From: WTXA01 sp964415195
GTDB taxonomy: Bacteria; Bacillota; TC1
Direction of reading: 5' to 3'
DNA length: 64,000 nucleotides
NCBI GenBank assembly: GCA_964415195.1
Contig: CAYPYD010000001.1
Location: 434,001-498,000, forward strand
In this document: in pieces, positions 24,272 through 31,898 of the stretch
How the letters are laid out: each line of letters begins with the position of its first letter
How positions within the stretch are numbered: position 1 is the first letter of the stretch
Notes under the pieces: generated by a model
Databases searched by the model: none
What the model saw: the letters and a program-made list of their open reading frames with translations, nothing else
What the model was told of the DNA's origin: nothing
Made by a program: the position numbers and the translations under genes

Positions 24272-24954
24272 TCATTGGCCATCTATTTAAAGAACAACTA
24301 AATGCCTATGGTGATGGTGGTAATGTTGACGTTTTAAAAGCTAGACTTCAAGAAAGAAATATAGGAGTAGAAATAATTGAATATGCTATCATTGAAAATA
24401 TCGACTTTGATGAACTAGACCTCATCTATATAGGTGGTGGCAGAAATCGTGAAAAGAGACTTGTTGTCGATTGTCTTAGAGGCTGGTCAGAAGAATTAAA
24501 AGAATATATAGAAAGTGGCAGACCATTACTGGTTACAGGTACTAGCCTTTCTATGTTTGGCAGAGCCAGTATGAATTCTGAGGAAGAAATTCCCGGACTT
24601 GGTATTCTTGATATAATAACCAAAAAGCTTGAAGATGAGATAGAAGGGCAAGTAGTTATTGACAGCATGATAGATGGTAAGAAATTAACGCTTATAGGCT
24701 ATCAAAATATCAAGGAAGTATATGTCCATGACTATAATAGCTTAGCAAATGTAGGTGATTTTAAGGAAGGCCTTCTATACAAAGGCATAATAGCTACTAG
24801 TCTTCATGGTCCAGTATTAGCAAAAAATAGTGAACTTGCTGATATTTTGATTAAAAGGGCAGTAGAAAAGAAAATGGGCTATATGAGAATAACTAATTTA
24901 AATGACCATATAGAAAGCAAGCTCAGAAAGAAAGCAGTTAAGCGAAATGTTTGA
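24256..24954 (+). CDS. GatD-like glutamine-amidotransferase domain lacking the catalytic cysteine
   Basis: A 232-residue class-I amidotransferase-fold protein of the GatD/CobQ type: N-terminal IGHLFKEQLNAYGDGGNVDV, then DLIYIGGGRNREK. The nucleophile site that reads ICGGYQ in GatD is LLVTGTSLSMFG here, with Thr94 where Staphylococcus GatD has Cys94. The glutamine-binding GFENHGGRT segment is GYQNIKEVY. A catalytic-type His (SLHGPVLAKN, His184) remains. The protein should therefore not hydrolyse glutamine. It overlaps murT and the amidohydrolase gene, so it is translated with them and may still bind MurT. Sequencing error is unlikely because the frame is open and several motif residues differ together. 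Confidence 0.8.
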   Translation: MDRKIVIGHLFKEQLNAYGDGGNVDVLKARLQERNIGVEIIEYAIIENIDFDELDLIYIGGGRNREKRLVVDCLRGWSEELKEYIESGRPLLVTGTSLSMFGRASMNSEEEIPGLGILDIITKKLEDEIEGQVVIDSMIDGKKLTLIGYQNIKEVYVHDYNSLANVGDFKEGLLYKGIIATSLHGPVLAKNSELADILIKRAVEKKMGYMRITNLNDHIESKLRKKAVKRNV

Positions 24955-26503
24955 TTTAGTAATAAATAACGGGTTAATAATAGATGGCAAACTAACTCCT
25001 AGATATCAGGGGAATATTGGCATCATGGGAAATAGAATAGTTGAAATTAGTAATAATTTATTAGCCGGTAGAGAAGTTATTGATGCTACCGGCTTAATTG
25101 TGTCCCCAGGCTTTATAGATCTTCATAGTCATGGTGATTTCTTACCACTATTAGAGGATGAGTTTAAGCAATCCAGGATAAGACAGGGTATAACTACAGA
25201 GATTGTTGGGCAATGTGGAATTGGCCCTATTCCTTTTAAAAAGGAGACAATGACAGAGTATAAAAGGTATACACAACCTATCATAGGTGACATAGGTAAG
25301 AATTGGGAGTTTAAAGATCTTAATGGCTTGGCTAAATTGACAAATGGAAGAATGTCCCATAATATGGGCTATCTAATTGGTCTAAGCTCATTAAGAAGTT
25401 ATGTATCTGGTCTAGAGTATAGAAGTTTAAACCCTAGAGAAATAGACGAAATGATACAGATTTATGAAGAACAACTCCTACAAGGAGCTTTTGGCTTGTC
25501 ACTTGGGCTATCATATTTACCAGGTGTCTTTGCCAGTCGTGATGAACTTATAGCCTTAGCTAAAGTTACTAAAAAATACGATGGCATAATAATGGCTCAT
25601 ATAAGAAGTCATGGACTAGATATGACTAAAGCAATGAACGAGTTTATTGACTTAGGAAGAGAAACTGGAGCGAGAATACATATATCACATTGCAGATCAT
25701 ATAAGAATAAGGAATTTGGAATAACTGCAAGGGAGATTCTAGATTTTGTGAATAGTGCCAGAAAACAAGGTGTTTCACTTACCTTAGATCAACATCCCTA
25801 CACGACAGGAAGTACATTTTTAAATCAACTGTTACCACCTGAAGACCGTGACCTTGAAAGGTATGAGGATAAGGATTATTACTCTACAGTTGAAAAAAAC
25901 ATTGGGAATATCCAATACGTTATAGAAGGCTGGGATAACATGTCCTTAATGGTTGGGTTTGACAACATATATCTACCAACATATGGGTATAGTATAGGTG
26001 AATTAGCAAAGCGTGATGGACAAAGCAATTTTTCTAAGTTAATTGAAGTATTGAAAAAAGAGAATGGCAAAATAGCTATGGTAGTTAAGGAAATGTTCGA
26101 CTTGGAAGAAATAGGGATACTATTAAATGATGAACAGACATATATTGGTAGCGATGGACTTCCTAGTGGTAGACCCCATCCTAGACTATTTGGAGCCTTT
26201 CCTAAGGTGATTAGTGATTATGTAAGAAATAGAAATGATCTTACTTTAGAAACAGCTATATATAAAATGACCGGTGCTCACATTATGGGGTTGAAAAATA
26301 GAGGTACAATCGAGTTAGATAGGATAGCAGATTTAGTTGTCTTTAATTATGAAAACATTGGACATGATGAAAGCTATAGTAATAAAAATATTCCGCCTAC
26401 CGGTATTGTAAAGGTTGTACTCGATGGTGTTATTGCATATGATAATGGTCTTGTTAAAGGTGATTATGGTAAGTTATTAAGAAGGGATGATATTAATGAT
26501 TAG
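24947..26503 (+). CDS. D-aminoacylase / N-acyl-D-amino-acid deacylase family amidohydrolase
   Basis: A 518-residue metal-dependent amidohydrolase: LVINNGLIIDG start, SPGFIDLHSHGDFLPLL (HxH zinc site), TTEIVGQCGIGPIPF with the metal-bridging Cys found in D-aminoacylases, HIRSHG, HISHCRSY and C-terminal SDGLPSGRPHPRLFGAFPKV. This matches the D-aminoacylase/N-acyl-D-glutamate deacylase group, which removes acyl groups from D-amino acids. It overlaps the GatD-like gene by eight bases and the Crp/Fnr gene by eight. In this setting it could recycle D-amino acids from the cell wall. Confidence 0.83.
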   Translation: MFDLVINNGLIIDGKLTPRYQGNIGIMGNRIVEISNNLLAGREVIDATGLIVSPGFIDLHSHGDFLPLLEDEFKQSRIRQGITTEIVGQCGIGPIPFKKETMTEYKRYTQPIIGDIGKNWEFKDLNGLAKLTNGRMSHNMGYLIGLSSLRSYVSGLEYRSLNPREIDEMIQIYEEQLLQGAFGLSLGLSYLPGVFASRDELIALAKVTKKYDGIIMAHIRSHGLDMTKAMNEFIDLGRETGARIHISHCRSYKNKEFGITAREILDFVNSARKQGVSLTLDQHPYTTGSTFLNQLLPPEDRDLERYEDKDYYSTVEKNIGNIQYVIEGWDNMSLMVGFDNIYLPTYGYSIGELAKRDGQSNFSKLIEVLKKENGKIAMVVKEMFDLEEIGILLNDEQTYIGSDGLPSGRPHPRLFGAFPKVISDYVRNRNDLTLETAIYKMTGAHIMGLKNRGTIELDRIADLVVFNYENIGHDESYSNKNIPPTGIVKVVLDGVIAYDNGLVKGDYGKLLRRDDIND

Positions 26504-27170
26504 TATTGAAAATCAAAAACTGATTGAAAAATATTTAACTTTTTGGGAGAAATTAGAGGATAACCAGAAAAATCTACTCCTTAATAATAGTGCAGAAAAA
26601 GTTTTTCTTAAAGGAGATAGTATCTATAGTGCCGACGAAGAATGTCTTGGGGTATTATTGATTAAGACGGGTATGCTACGTGTATTTATTTTGTCTGAGG
26701 ATGGTAGAGAAGTTACTCTATATAGACTATATCCTGGTGATACATGTATCTTGTCTGCATCATGTATTCTAAATAGCATAAATTTTGAAGTTCATATTTC
26801 TGCAGACATGGATACTGATGCAATATTATTAAACATTGCCGCGTTTGGCAAGGTAGCAAATGAAAATGTTTATGCAGAGAATTTTTCTTTAAGAAATGCC
26901 ATGGAGAGGTTTTCTGAAGTTATGTTTGCCATTGAGGAAATACTTTTTAGCAGCATAGAAAAAAGATTGGCAAATTACTTACTGGATCAATCAGATAGGA
27001 TGGGTGAAGATAAAATAAAAGTAACCCATGAGCAAATAGCCAAAGATATTGGAAGTGCTAGAGAAGTAGTATCTAGAATGCTAAAAGTATTCCAAGATGA
27101 AGGATTGATAGAACAAGGTAGAGGTAGAATCGTTATATTAAATGAAAAGGGTTTAGAGAAATTTCTCTAA
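26496..27170 (+). CDS. Crp/Fnr-family transcriptional regulator
   Basis: A 224-residue regulator with an N-terminal cNMP-binding-like domain and C-terminal winged helix (THEQIAKDIGSAREVVSRML, then LIEQGRGRIVIL). The sensor has GDTCILSASCIL, a C-x5-C pattern seen in a subgroup of Crp/Fnr proteins that may sense redox or sulfur species. It lacks the N-terminal four-Cys cluster of true Fnr. ATG 26496 is preceded by GAAGGG; the ATG at 26487 is too close to that site. It overlaps the amidohydrolase gene by eight bases and faces the thioredoxin/rhodanese pair, a possible target. Confidence 0.8.
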   Translation: MISIENQKLIEKYLTFWEKLEDNQKNLLLNNSAEKVFLKGDSIYSADEECLGVLLIKTGMLRVFILSEDGREVTLYRLYPGDTCILSASCILNSINFEVHISADMDTDAILLNIAAFGKVANENVYAENFSLRNAMERFSEVMFAIEEILFSSIEKRLANYLLDQSDRMGEDKIKVTHEQIAKDIGSAREVVSRMLKVFQDEGLIEQGRGRIVILNEKGLEKFL

Positions 27171-27174
27171 ACCC
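27149..27174. terminator. Palindromic bidirectional terminator between crp/fnr and rhodanese genes
   Basis: GGGTTTAGAGAAA and TTTCTCTAAACCC form a 26-base perfect palindrome that overlaps the crp/fnr stop codon. It ends both convergent units. Confidence 0.7.
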
Positions 27175-27215
27175 TTAATTGTTATTACTGTTTATTATTA
27201 TTACCCTTAAATTTT

Positions 27216-27476
27216 CTATCTGTAGGAATACATTCCTCCATCTACGTTTATCACATTATAACCTTTTTGTTTTAACATCATACAAGTTCTACTACTTCTA
27301 GCACCTGACTGGCAGATTATATGGTAAGTTTTACTTTTATCAAGAAAGTTTTCTGGAGCCATCAAAAGTATATTCATAGGAATATTCTTCGATCCTTCAA
27401 TATACCCATTATTTAGTTCATAAGTTTCCCTAATATCAATAATACTACTTTTATCAGTTATTTTATTAATCATCAT
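27216..27476 (-). CDS. Rhodanese-like sulfurtransferase
   Basis: An 86-residue single rhodanese domain: IIDIRETYELNNGYIEGSKN, IPMNILL and the active loop ICQSGARSSRT with catalytic Cys. The loop is six residues, the size used by sulfurtransferases. It follows thioredoxin by seven bases on the same strand, so they are probably co-transcribed. The pair could carry persulfide sulfur from rhodanese to thioredoxin. Two adjacent ATGs are possible starts after AGGTG; the first is used here. Confidence 0.85.
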   Translation of the reverse strand: MMINKITDKSSIIDIRETYELNNGYIEGSKNIPMNILLMAPENFLDKSKTYHIICQSGARSSRTCMMLKQKGYNVINVDGGMYSYR

Positions 27477-27482
27477 CTACAC

Positions 27483-27794
27483 CTATTTCAATAAATTCAT
27501 TAGAGATTCTTTTGATTGGAAACCAACTGTCTGATTGGCAACCTTACCGTCTTTTACAACAATAAGAGTTGGTATGCTCATAACATTAAATGCTTGTGCA
27601 AGTTCCATTTCCTCATCAACATTAATCTTGCCAACTTTAGCTTTTCCTAAAACATCTTTGGAAATCTCTTCTACCACTGGACCAACCATTCTACAAGGTC
27701 CACACCATTCTGCCCAAAAGTCTAATAAAACTGGTTTATCTGATTTCATTACTTCTTGTTCGAAATTATCTTTAGTAATTTTAAGTGTACTCAT
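27483..27794 (-). CDS. trxA: Thioredoxin
   Basis: A 103-residue thioredoxin with the active site FWAEWCGPCRMVGPVVEEIS and the cis-Pro strand SIPTLIVVKDGK. All standard thioredoxin features are present. It reduces protein disulfides with thioredoxin reductase, which is not in this window. ATG 27794 follows AAAGGAGAA. It precedes the rhodanese gene and faces a Crp/Fnr gene. Confidence 0.92.
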   Translation of the reverse strand: MSTLKITKDNFEQEVMKSDKPVLLDFWAEWCGPCRMVGPVVEEISKDVLGKAKVGKINVDEEMELAQAFNVMSIPTLIVVKDGKVANQTVGFQSKESLMNLLK

Positions 27795-27835
27795 TTCACA
27801 TTCTCCTTTGTTTTTTTATCTACCCTAATTATAGG

Positions 27836-29020
27836 CTATTTAGGATATATTTCTGTGATATGGTCACACAAAGCTGATTTACTATTAGTAATTTTGCCAA
27901 GAAGCAAATTATAGTAACAATCATCAAGGATTTCTTGAATCATTTCATCATAGAAACCTAGTCTCATAATATCATAACCATCAATTGCCAAATCCTTAAT
28001 ACTTATTTGGGGTAGAGTGGATAATAGGTGTTGGTGATTATTAAAAATTAAGATCTCCTCAAGGAGACTTCGATTCCATTTAATAGAACGGAAAATCTCC
28101 AGCAATTTTGTTTTTGTAATAATATTACTAGTATGATTATTAAAATTATTACCATATTCAATAATCATACTAACATCTTTTAAATCAGATTTTCTTATTC
28201 TAGAACTTACAGTCAACTTTAAATCCATCATTATATCAAATGCTTGTGCAGGATTTTTTAAACCAAAAAAGAAGGTGGCTAGTTTTAATTTTAAAGTTGG
28301 CATTTGCTCCAACTTATTTATATCAATATTTGTGAGATTTGGAACTATTTGTTGGAATATAGGAAGATAATCCTTTAGTAGATTACTTATATTGTGGCAA
28401 TTTAGAATCTCTAATAATTCAACAGCTATTCTTTCTGCCTTGATGTTAGTTAATAATGGATAGGATGTAAGAATTGCTTTTTTTGTTTCATCTTCAATCG
28501 TAAAGTTTAGTCTGGCGGCAAAACGAAGCCCTCTAAGAATCCTCAAGGAATCTTCTTCAAAACGTTCTAAGGGATTGCCAACAGCTCTGATGATTTTCCT
28601 TTCAAGGTCTTGAGAGGAATGGAATAGGTCTATAAGACCAATTTTGTCATTATAGTAGAGTGCATTAATTGTAAAATCACGCCTATTTAGATCTTCTTCA
28701 ATGCTACTAATAAATTCCACCTGGTCAGGATGACGATTATCCTGATAATTACTTTCTTTTCTGAAAGTGGTAACCTCAATATTTTCACCATCAACGACTA
28801 TTATTAATGTTCCATACTTTTCCCCAAGGCTAATGATAGTCAAATCACTAAATATCAATTTCATTTCTTCAGTAGAAGCGGAGGTAGCAATATCATAATC
28901 CTTAACCTCAATACCAAGGATTATATTTCTTAAGCATCCACCAACTAGTCCTGCTTCAAATCCATTATTCATCAGCCTATCAATTATTAATTTAGGCTTG
29001 GCTGGTATTGATATTTTCAT
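27836..29020 (-). CDS. cca: CCA tRNA nucleotidyltransferase
   Basis: A 394-residue class II nucleotidyltransferase: AGLVGGCLRNIILGIEVKDYD (GG and DxD motif for metal), RRDFTINALYYN and GNPLERFEEDSLRILRGLRFAARL, all hallmarks of bacterial CCA-adding enzymes and close poly(A) polymerases. It restores or adds the 3' CCA of tRNA. The two tRNA-Leu genes in this window already encode CCA, so its role here is repair. ATG 29020 follows AAGGAG. It overlaps the MATE gene by 29 bases. CCA versus A-adding cannot be settled. Confidence 0.85.
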   Translation of the reverse strand: MKISIPAKPKLIIDRLMNNGFEAGLVGGCLRNIILGIEVKDYDIATSASTEEMKLIFSDLTIISLGEKYGTLIIVVDGENIEVTTFRKESNYQDNRHPDQVEFISSIEEDLNRRDFTINALYYNDKIGLIDLFHSSQDLERKIIRAVGNPLERFEEDSLRILRGLRFAARLNFTIEDETKKAILTSYPLLTNIKAERIAVELLEILNCHNISNLLKDYLPIFQQIVPNLTNIDINKLEQMPTLKLKLATFFFGLKNPAQAFDIMMDLKLTVSSRIRKSDLKDVSMIIEYGNNFNNHTSNIITKTKLLEIFRSIKWNRSLLEEILIFNNHQHLLSTLPQISIKDLAIDGYDIMRLGFYDEMIQEILDDCYYNLLLGKITNSKSALCDHITEIYPK

Positions 29021-30377
29021 TATTGCTCCTTGCTGTGAGATATATTTTCCCTTTAGTTAAATTGTGTCTTAAGAATATGATTGATAAAATTGAAGTTCCT
29101 ACTTCAGATAAAGGAACTATCAAGTAGATACCATTAACACCCATGACCTTTGGCAGAAATAAGATTAATGGTAACATGAAAAATAGTACTCTTGAGATTG
29201 CTAAAAATATACTTGTCTTGCTTTTGCCTATAGATTGAAAATACATTGCAACCAGTATATTTACCCCAGCGAAGGGGAGAGCATACATAACAAGATAAAA
29301 ACCTCTTCTAGTTAGATTGAACAACTGAACATCATGCTGGCTGAATATGGATATAATTTGATCAGGAAAAATATAGAACATGATACTATAGACAGTTGAA
29401 AATACTAGTATTATTATAAAACTAATTTTCAAGGTTTTACGGACTCTTTGACCTAGTTCAAGTGCATAATTAAAACTAATGATCGGTTGACTTCCACCAA
29501 CAAAACCATTAATCAATAACCAAAAAGCAGTCAAGGCATAGCCGATAATACCAAAACTTGAGACATATAACTCATTACCATAGAAAAGAAAGAGTCTGTT
29601 ATGAATTAAGAGCAATACCATAGTTGAAATTTGAATAATAAAAGAACTAAAACCTGTTTTGATTATTCGAAGGTACGGCATATATTTTGAATGAAATCTA
29701 TCTTTTTTAACGGCCCAAATACTGTGGTTTCTTATGCTAAAGAAAATAAGTAAAAAGGCCACCAGTTGACCGGTTATAGTTGCAAGAGCAGCACCAACAA
29801 GTTCCATATTAAAAATGAAGATGAAAACATAGTCCAGAATGATATTGGTGATAGTCCCTGCGATCATGGCAAACATAGCTTCTTTTGGCTTACCTAGATT
29901 CTTCATTAGATCGTTTAAGAAGATAGGAGCCATATAGATGAAACTACCAAATAATAGTACTGAGACGAAACTACGACTTAAATCAACAATATATTCATTG
30001 GTGCCTGTACCAAGTAAATGCATTATTTGTGGTGCGAAAAATCCGCAGATTGTTGTAAATATGGCTGTGATCACATATAAATGAATGCCTTTGAAAATAT
30101 AGCTTTTAGCCAGCTCCCTGTTACCAGAAGCCATCGTGCTATTTATTATGATAGAGGTGCCAATGCTAAGTAAGACCCCAATTCCAATAAGGAGAGACAT
30201 TACTGGGAATGCTAGTGTAATAGCCGCCAATCCTTGAGGTCCCAGTTTTCTACCAATAAAAATACCATCAACTATACCGTAAAGTCCTGCTATTAGAGAT
30301 ACGAACATAGATGGTCGTGCATAAAGCCACAATAAGGCAGGGATACTTTTTTCTTGAAGATGTTTGTCAGTTTTCAT
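28992..30377 (-). CDS. MATE-family efflux transporter
   Basis: A 461-residue protein with twelve predicted membrane helices in two six-helix halves. The first half has IAGLYGIVDGIFIGRKLGPQ, and the repeated G-x-x-x-I-x-F pattern is typical of MATE exporters. These pump cationic drugs or metabolites using Na+ or H+. The C-terminal tail overlaps cca. AAAGGAAA lies upstream of ATG 30377. It is transcribed divergently from mscL, with about 120 bases between. Confidence 0.85.
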   Translation of the reverse strand: MKTDKHLQEKSIPALLWLYARPSMFVSLIAGLYGIVDGIFIGRKLGPQGLAAITLAFPVMSLLIGIGVLLSIGTSIIINSTMASGNRELAKSYIFKGIHLYVITAIFTTICGFFAPQIMHLLGTGTNEYIVDLSRSFVSVLLFGSFIYMAPIFLNDLMKNLGKPKEAMFAMIAGTITNIILDYVFIFIFNMELVGAALATITGQLVAFLLIFFSIRNHSIWAVKKDRFHSKYMPYLRIIKTGFSSFIIQISTMVLLLIHNRLFLFYGNELYVSSFGIIGYALTAFWLLINGFVGGSQPIISFNYALELGQRVRKTLKISFIIILVFSTVYSIMFYIFPDQIISIFSQHDVQLFNLTRRGFYLVMYALPFAGVNILVAMYFQSIGKSKTSIFLAISRVLFFMLPLILFLPKVMGVNGIYLIVPLSEVGTSILSIIFLRHNLTKGKIYLTARSNNENINTSQA

Positions 30378-30500
30378 GCCAAATTTCCTTTACTTATTTT
30401 TATTAGAATAACAAAGTTCAAAAAGTATTGCAACTTACTTAATAATTTCTTAATATTAATATAATGTAAAAATAATATAATAGAATTGTGAGGGAAAAAA

Positions 30501-30893
30501 ATGAAGAAGTTTGTAAGTGAATTTAAGGAATTTATATCAAGAGGAAATGTGATGGACTTGGCAGTAGGTGTTATCATAGGCGGTGCCTTTAAGACAATTA
30601 TTGATTCATTGGTTAAGGATATACTTATGCCCCTTATTGGTGGAATAACAGGTGGTGTTAATCTGGTTGACTTAACATTTTCCGTTAGAGGTATAAAAGT
30701 TGGTTATGGTCTGTTTGTTAATGCTATTATCAACTTCCTGATTATCGCTCTAGTGATCTTTGTAATGATTAAACTATTAGCTAAAATGAAAAGGAAAAAA
30801 GATGTTGTTGAAGAAGTTGTAGTAGAGGCAGTAGCAGAGGATGTACTTTTATTAAGAGAAATAAGAGATACATTAAAGAATAGCGAGAAATAA
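30501..30893 (+). CDS. mscL: Large-conductance mechanosensitive channel
   Basis: A 130-residue MscL: an amphipathic N-terminus FVSEFKEFISRGNVMDLAVG, the pore helix VGVIIGGAFKTIIDSLV, a periplasmic loop, TM2 (FVNAIINFLIIALVIFVMIK) and a charged C-terminal helix LLLREIRDTLK. It opens under membrane tension to release solutes during osmotic downshock. GAGGGAAA precedes the ATG. The next gene begins two bases after its stop. Confidence 0.93.
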   Translation: MKKFVSEFKEFISRGNVMDLAVGVIIGGAFKTIIDSLVKDILMPLIGGITGGVNLVDLTFSVRGIKVGYGLFVNAIINFLIIALVIFVMIKLLAKMKRKKDVVEEVVVEAVAEDVLLLREIRDTLKNSEK

Positions 30894-30895
30894 GT

Positions 30896-31537
30896 TTGGA
30901 TTTTAAAATTGTTAAAAGTCAAAGGAAAACTATAGGCATAACAGTTAAGGATAATGAGGTGGTCGTAAGAGCACCTCGTTATTTAAGTGATTCTGAAATC
31001 AAATTAGAACTTAAGGAGCACCAAGTTTGGATTAATGAAAAATTAAGACAACATGAAATAAGACAGTTGAAAACCGATAACTTTAAGCAAAGCGGCAAGT
31101 TTCTTCTCTTAGGAAGAGAGTTAATTGTAAAAAAAACTGAAGGTAAAAAAATAATTGTCTATGGCCAGGAAATTTCTATAGGTATTGATGCTAATATTGA
31201 TAGATTTTTAAAAAAAGAATTCTCCAATATAGTTGAGGACTTGGTGAAAGCTTGGGATCATGTCAATAAACCCACTTCTATTACCTATAGGAAACAAAGG
31301 ACTATATGGGGAAGTTGTACTTCCAAAGGTAAGATAAATCTTAATATAAATCTGGTCAAGGGGCCCATTGAAGTTATTGAATATATATATATACATGAAT
31401 TGGTTCATTTGGAAATTAGAAATCATAGCAAGGTCTTTTGGGATAGGGTAGAAGCCTTATTACCTAATTATAGGAGTGCTAAAAAGTGGCTTAAAGATAA
31501 TGGTCATTTGATTGGCATGGATTTTATGATAAAATGA
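30896..31537 (+). CDS. YgjP-like metallopeptidase (M48/SprT-like)
   Basis: A 213-residue protein with zinc motif YIHELVHLEIRNHSKVFWD (HExxH plus a downstream His) and the upstream WGSCTSKGKINLN that is characteristic of YgjP/DUF45 proteins. It is a probable cytosolic zinc peptidase; the substrate is unknown. The start is TTG 30896, two bases after the mscL stop, with only a weak ribosome site, so it is probably coupled to mscL. acpS follows four bases downstream. Confidence 0.83.
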   Translation: MDFKIVKSQRKTIGITVKDNEVVVRAPRYLSDSEIKLELKEHQVWINEKLRQHEIRQLKTDNFKQSGKFLLLGRELIVKKTEGKKIIVYGQEISIGIDANIDRFLKKEFSNIVEDLVKAWDHVNKPTSITYRKQRTIWGSCTSKGKINLNINLVKGPIEVIEYIYIHELVHLEIRNHSKVFWDRVEALLPNYRSAKKWLKDNGHLIGMDFMIK

Positions 31538-31541
31538 TAAC

Positions 31542-31898
31542 ATGGAAATTATTGGAATAGGTACAGATATAGTAGAAGTTAATAGAATGAAGAAGTTTTT
31601 GGAAAGAGAATCACTTGGAGCCATGGCATTTAATCAAAAAGAAATAGATTATGCCTGTAAGCACAAGGATCCTCTTCCATATTTGGCTGCTAGATTTGCG
31701 GTCAAGGAAAGTATAATTAAAATACTTGGAAATGTGACTATAAAGGCTGCCAAGGATATATTGGTTCTTGATAGAGGAGAAGTTACTCTTTTTGGTGATG
31801 CCAGGACTGCCATGGATAAATTGGGTATTAAGGAATTCAAGGTTTCCATTAGTCATGAGAAAAAATATGCATTGGCTTTTGTTATAGGTGTAGGATAA
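31542..31898 (+). CDS. acpS: Holo-[acyl-carrier-protein] synthase
   Basis: A 118-residue phosphopantetheinyl transferase: GIGTDIVEVNRMKKFLER (metal-binding Asp), YLAARFAVKESIIKILG and SISHEKKYALAFVI. It moves 4'-phosphopantetheine from CoA to ACP for fatty acid synthesis. It is in the usual Firmicute context next to nnr and alr. It overlaps nnr by one base. The ribosome site is weak, so translation may be coupled to the upstream gene. Confidence 0.93.
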   Translation: MEIIGIGTDIVEVNRMKKFLERESLGAMAFNQKEIDYACKHKDPLPYLAARFAVKESIIKILGNVTIKAAKDILVLDRGEVTLFGDARTAMDKLGIKEFKVSISHEKKYALAFVIGVG

